Below the pieces are notes generated by a model. That model made no database searches. It had not been told where the DNA came from and saw only the letters and a list, made by a program, of their open reading frames with translations. From positions 5,270,001-5,334,000 of the forward strand of contig OX442323.1 of the NCBI GenBank assembly GCA_949358305.1: a DNA stretch of 64,000 nt. Reading direction: 5' to 3'. Both the position numbers and the translations under genes were made by a program. The number at the start of each line of letters is the position of its first letter. Position 1 is the stretch's first letter. Source of the stretch: Strigamia acuminata. Lineage: Eukaryota; Arthropoda; Chilopoda; Geophilomorpha; Linotaeniidae. Of this stretch, positions 56,401-62,400 are shown one piece after another.

Positions 56401-59400
56401 GTCTTTGTCAAAATCGCTGATATGATATGGGAGTTGGGTAAACAAATCTTCTGTACGTCTTAAATACGTGCGAATGTCTTCTCCCAACGTCTGTTTATGA
56501 TTATCCCAGTATTTTATCATCATAGCGTTGGATTCTCCATATTCCTTCATAAAAGCTTTTACAAATTCGTCCCAGTGTGTGAAATTATTTTTTCGCAACC
56601 AATTTGTTGCACTTCCAACCAGCATTTTCGGAATTAATTTTTTCAAAGTTACGTCCGGGTCCATCTCGTGATTTATAACTAGATGCATAACTTCATCCAG
56701 AAATTGGGTACCAGCCTGCCAACCTCCATCGAACATATCGGGAGTAATTCGGTCCCATTTGATTTGATGAGATGGGGTATAATGGTGAGTCCAATTGCTT
56801 GAACAATATTTTCGAATTAGTTTTCTCAACATTTCCTCCATTTCTTGAGATTTTGAGGGGATTTGAGACAATCGTGCATCAATCTGTCTTGAGATAATTT
56901 CTTCCAATTCGTCTGTACTTCTTGGTAATGTACGCGGATTAGTGGGTGGCGGATTTCTATTATCTGATTGAGAATTCTCCCTTCCCCATCTGTCATTGTG
57001 AGATCCTGATGAATTAGGCTCGTCTCGACGAAATTGATCAGAGTGCGAATATTTCCGATCGTACTCTTCTCCTCTTGGCGGAGGGCTTGAATGCGATCTT
57101 CTTTCGTCCCGATACGAGTCATCACGTCGTCCCTCCGAATAGTCACGTCGTCTGTACGAGTTATCGCGTCGATCCTGTGAGTTGTCACGACGTCCTTGTG
57201 ATTCTCTTTGGGTATAACCTTCATACCAATAGGAGCCCCTTTGCTGTCGTGATCCGTCTTGATAATCGGATTGTTGACGTGAATTATTTCTTTCTATCGA
57301 CTCATTTCGATTAAAATTGTACTGTCCTGTTGCTTCGTAATTACGTTGTTGACGCGTTTCGTCGTTGAAACAAGCAGCACCTTGTTGGCTTGTTTCTTGC
57401 TGATAATGAGCAATACCTTGTTGGCCGGTTCCATGTTGATAACGCGACGTATTTCGCGATTCTCTCCCATATTGTGGTTGATGTTCGTTGGAAAATCGTA
57501 CTTCAGTGTGCGTGCAAATTCCTTGTTGATTACACGACTCATTTCGTGTATCTATATTTTCAGGTTGCTGAGAATATCTGCCCTGTAGATATTCATTATA
57601 ATCTCTAACTTTTGTGTAACTGACTTGTCCAGTTGCTTCATTCTGTCCAGTTGCAGCGTTTTGATTGCTAGTTTTATCTTGTTCTGGAACTTCTTGATCG
57701 TGTTGGAATTTTTGGTTTTCATTTTCGCGACTTATTTCGCGTTGCCTATCTCTTTCCTTAGCTGCTGACAAGTGTTCAACGGCTTCTTCCAACGTATATG
57801 TACGATGGTAACTAGGATCGTCCTCATCTACCGGTTTTTCTGTGTAAACGTCAAATGATTTTCCTTCATTTTTTGCAGAAGATACTCTGACATTTTCAGT
57901 TTCCATCTTTTTGGGCTTATCCCAAACCTGCGGGTCTGCTGGATCTAATCCTGTTACTCTACCTTGTTTTTTGTCTGTTACCGCTGATTGATTTGTTAGA
58001 TGCTGACGATTTCTTTGATCAATTATGTCCAATACGTTTGGATTTTTGGCTGGTGAAATTGAGGCACGTTTGGAGTCTCTTTTTTCATCCATTTCACCTT
58101 TCCTTTTTAGAGGGTTCCTGGACGATTCTGGTGACAAATTCACCACTTCTGGCCGATGAGGCGGAATATTGCTTGGCACTTGATACCGACATTGTGCAAG
58201 GTACTTAAGCTCTTCGTTTTCTTGACGGGCTCTTTCCGCTGCTTCTTGTGCTTCAAGAGCAGCCTGACGAAGGTAATGAATTTCCCTGCTCTCCGCCGAC
58301 TCCATAGCCCTTTGCTTTGCCAACAATTCTTGTTTTTCAGTTTCTAAACGGACTTTTTCCGCCTCTATCTTCCGATTTTCCTCCAAAATGGCTTCACGCT
58401 CTGCTACCGCTTGTGCTCTTCGTTGCGCACGCAACTCCTTCTGTTCAGTTTCTTGACGGAGTCGCTCTGCCGCCAGTTTATTCCTCATGGTGCGCATTTC
58501 TGCTTCAAGTCGGTCTTTGGTAGCGCGAATTTCTGCATCTAATTGATCCTTCTTGGCGCGAATATCTTCATCTGTTGTTTTCTTGGCCAATTCTGCCTCG
58601 AATTTCGCTTGTTTGGCGTGGCGTTCCTCTAACTTGAGCCGTTTCAACATCTGGAATTCTTCGGAATGTGCCAGTTGCAGTCGCCTCGCTCGATCGGCCA
58701 TTGCTGCCGTTATTTGTGCTACGTCTTCATCCGAAAGTTGCACACCTTCCTCATACTGTTGGTGACGCTCCTGGAGACTGTCTTCCATCTCCTTCATGAC
58801 ATCTGTGATGCGTTGGCGAGCTCTCGCTAGTTTATGGCGGGTTGGGGAGTTTTCCCCTGAACTTTCCGCCTCATCGCGGGCACGTCCTGACGCTTGTTGC
58901 TTGTAGGCCCGCACTAGTCGGCCACGCTTCCTTGCTACGGCAATGACTTGCTCCAGTGTCATATTAGAGAGGTCTATTTTGCTTGTTGGAGTTGAATCCA
59001 CTGTGGCTGGCGTGTCGCCATGTTGCGACGAGGCTCCGGAGATACTTGATTTTCCAAGCAAATCTTGGGACTCCTCTCTCGTTTGTTTCAGCCAAAATTC
59101 CCCTTGCCGTTCAGGCGATACTTCCAGACGAAATTCCTTGCTCGTCATGGCCTGGGTGTCGTCTGCATGGTCCGACTCGGACGATGATGAAGGATGCACA
59201 TTGGCTGCTCCTGCGGTCCTTCCGCCTCGTGTGCGAGGTCCGCGGCCGTTTCCCCGTCCTCTCCTCGAATCTTGTGGCTGCGACATCTCGTTTTAGTCAC
59301 AGAAAAGAAGAAAGAAACAGAATACTCTATCACAAAATAACTTTTATCACACAAAATTGGTCCCTCAACTGAAGATAAGTCGTTAAGGTTCAAATAACGG

Positions 59401-62400
59401 GCCCCCAAGTGTAATGAGCTCAAATTACTGTGGAGAATATTAACAATAAAACTAAACTCATTGATGCCGTGCCAGGACTTATACAAATACTTCACAAATA
59501 ACTCAATTTTAACTCAAACTTCAAGTTAAACACTAAGAAAAATAATGACTCTATTATTTCTCAATAAAAAGGCTGATTTATTCAAACTTAGAATAAACAC
59601 TAAATCAAATACAAGATATTAAAATACGGATATTATTTTGTGATAAAATGATAAATTAGACGACTGAAGAAATAATTTACTAAAAGAAATATAATTAAAA
59701 GCAAAGGAAAACGATAAAGAATCCAGTCGATTCGACGACTCCACTTCTCGGGAACGCCGAACGCTTGGATTCGCTTCGCTCGACGCTCGGCTCGGCTTCG
59801 GCGTTTCTTCAATACGGACACAATTCCGTCACAACTTCGTTCTCCTGACTCGCTCGGGCTCAATCCCGCTCTCAAAGTAAGTTTCAAACTGAGGAGTTTT
59901 TCTGCTCCTCACAGGAAGTGTTTCCTGCTCCGGGAGGTTGCGGGCTGGTTTCCTTGGCGACCACCCACAATTCCTCCCACCCTGCCTAACTCCCTTTATC
60001 TAGACAGGAAATCATAAAAAATATAAAATAAAATAAAACAATCTCCAATTTAATGTTTTATTTCGGGCTCATTCCCGACACTTCATTAGTGACCACTAGG
60101 GTCACTACAGACCGTTTGAATTATTAACATATTTAAGGTGCATGCATCACTGGTTAAGGGAGAAACAACTGCGATTCCCAGTTGATTACCCATCCGAGTA
60201 CTGAAGTCACTTTATTTCGTCGCCTTTCATTTCGTCGCCCTTGTAAAAATTTTTATAGGTAATATACCAGGCGCGACGTGTAATTGTCGGGATAATTAGG
60301 TCAGCATGAATCTTCTTGCCTGAAAAATTTTTGTCTAAAAATTTTGTATTATTTATTGGATTTGGACCTTGAGGTGGGGTCGAGTGAAGCGATTTTTTAC
60401 ACATGACTTGGATTTCTCTTCCCCTGTTTGGTGGTGGCGAAATGCGGAAATAAGGGGGCGACTTGTAACTACTTCCCACGCCCTTCACTTTCAATTTTTT
60501 CGCGCTGTGCGCATGCGTCTTAACCTGGTGCGCTGATTTCGCGCGTTATATAAACAGCAGCGATGGGGAATTGGACATTCACTCGAGATTGTTCTTTCGG
60601 ACAACACTTAACTAGGAAAAATGATCAGTCAGGTAAATATTTTGCACTTTTAATTGCGAAATTATATTGATGTTTAATTTTTATTCCAGGTTATCTGCGT
60701 TGCTGCACTCGTTGCTTTGGTGTGTGGAGATTTGTACGGAAACGATCATTATGGACGTGGGCACTACGACGATCACCACCAGGTATAGAATTTTTAAAAA
60801 TTTTAAATTTTTAATTTTAAAAAAAAAATTTAAATTTTAAATTAAAAAAAAAATTTAATTGGTGAAATTTTAATATTTAATTTAAATTTTTTTAGAATAT
60901 TGATTACAAATTCAAATATCTCGTGAGCGATGACCAGACGTACAATTACCAAACCCGAGACGAGGTCAAGGATGGCAAAACTGTTCACGGAAGTTACTCG
61001 CTCGTTGAACCCGATGGTTCGACTCGTATTGTCAAATACACCGCCGACGAATACGGATTCCACGCTCAAGTTGATAACGACAAATCGTACGGTGATTACA
61101 AGCCGTCGTACGGTCACGGTGGTGATTACAAACCGTCGTACAGACCGTCTTACGACTACAAACCAAATTACGACTACCGACCATCTTACGATTCCAAACC
61201 GAGCTATTCGCACCAATCAGCTTATCCAGTCCATTCATACGCTCTGAAATACTAAAGGGGTAGATGTGGGCATGCTTTTTTCTTAATATTTATTCAATCA
61301 ACGTTGTTTTGACCACGTGTAAATACATCATTTTGATAATAAAGTTTAAGTTATTTGAAAAATTTTTTTTCTTTTTTTTAATTTCGTCAGTTATAAATTC
61401 AATTTTTAGAGAAAATAAAAATGTTGAATGATTTATTACTATTTTCTGGGATGTTCAAATTGTACAGAAGCATCCTCTTGAGAGAGGTAAGCTTTGCTGC
61501 AGAAGCCTGCACTCGTGCCCTAACGGGCACTCTTGATCTTATCTGACAAGAAGATGAGTGCTGACGTAATCCCGACAATTACTCATGCAGGAGGTGTATT
61601 TAATACGAGAATTTACCGATAGAAAATAATGTAGATAGTCAATCATATCCAAACTGGCCTCACCCCATCGTAAAGAGGCGGCTGCCGTGATGCTTGGTTT
61701 GTAAAGCAATAACAATCGTTTTGCCGACCAATCCCGATTGCGCGTAACAAACCACATTTGACGTTTGATGCTTGGTTCGTAAAGGCTGCAACTGGGGGCG
61801 CTAGCATGAGAAAAATTCCCGGGAATTATGCATGGCGCCAGGAATTTCTTGCCGGTAAGAACCAACCAGACGTCAAAAGCGGTTTGTTACGCCCCTCGGG
61901 ATTGGTCGGGAGAACGATTGTTGTTTTGTTAGGCCTAATCTCAATTGTAGTTATTTATAGCCCAAGCTAAGTTAAGGTGGGTTCTCATGTCTGCTTTAAA
62001 GCAGCTTTAAAGCACAATTCGTGCTTTCTGTTCGTGCATTGCATGTGAACCCTACCTGCATTGTCAAGAGCGTTGCCAAAGCGCGTGGTCAGGTAACGCA
62101 CAAAGCACCAGTTAAATATTTTTAACTTTAAAGCAGGAATTCATGCTTTTCAAGATGGCGGCGCCCATAGAATCAAGCAAGACTGTGGTTCTGACTTCTT
62201 CTTTTGAGGAGAAGTTAATAAATGTTTAAGGCCCTATTTATTTTACGTGGTTTTAACATGGTTTTACGTGGTTTTTACACGTTTTTGCATGTTTTTACAA
62301 GTTTTTTGCGTGATTTAACTCGTTTTTGCCTCATTTTACACGATTTTACACGTGTGTATGGTTAAAATCTGGTTTGGAAAGTGTAAAAATAGGTAAAATT

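Larger units (their letters stand above)
45524..60109 (-). mobile_element. Ty3/gypsy-type LTR retrotransposon, nearly intact
   Basis: Coding strand is minus. Two LTRs, each TG...CA, with a 4-bp target duplication GACC at 45520-45523 and 60110-60113. Order from 5' LTR: primer-binding site, gag (59286-55567), pol (about 55654-50390), a third ORF (49647-46600), polypurine tract, 3' LTR. Domain order PR-RT-RNaseH-IN is that of Ty3/gypsy. By eye the LTRs are identical outside one 332-bp deletion, so the insertion is recent. The three ORFs are unbroken. Confidence 0.95.
60264..61600. mobile_element. Cuticle gene copy bracketed by inverted repeats
   Basis: 60264-60319 and 61547-61600 are inverted copies (shared core GTAATTGTCGGGAT ... 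GTCAGCA ... ATCTTCTTG). Between them lies the whole duplicated cuticle gene segment (about 60321-61510). It looks like gene capture by a transposon or insertion into one; no target duplication found. Confidence 0.5.
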
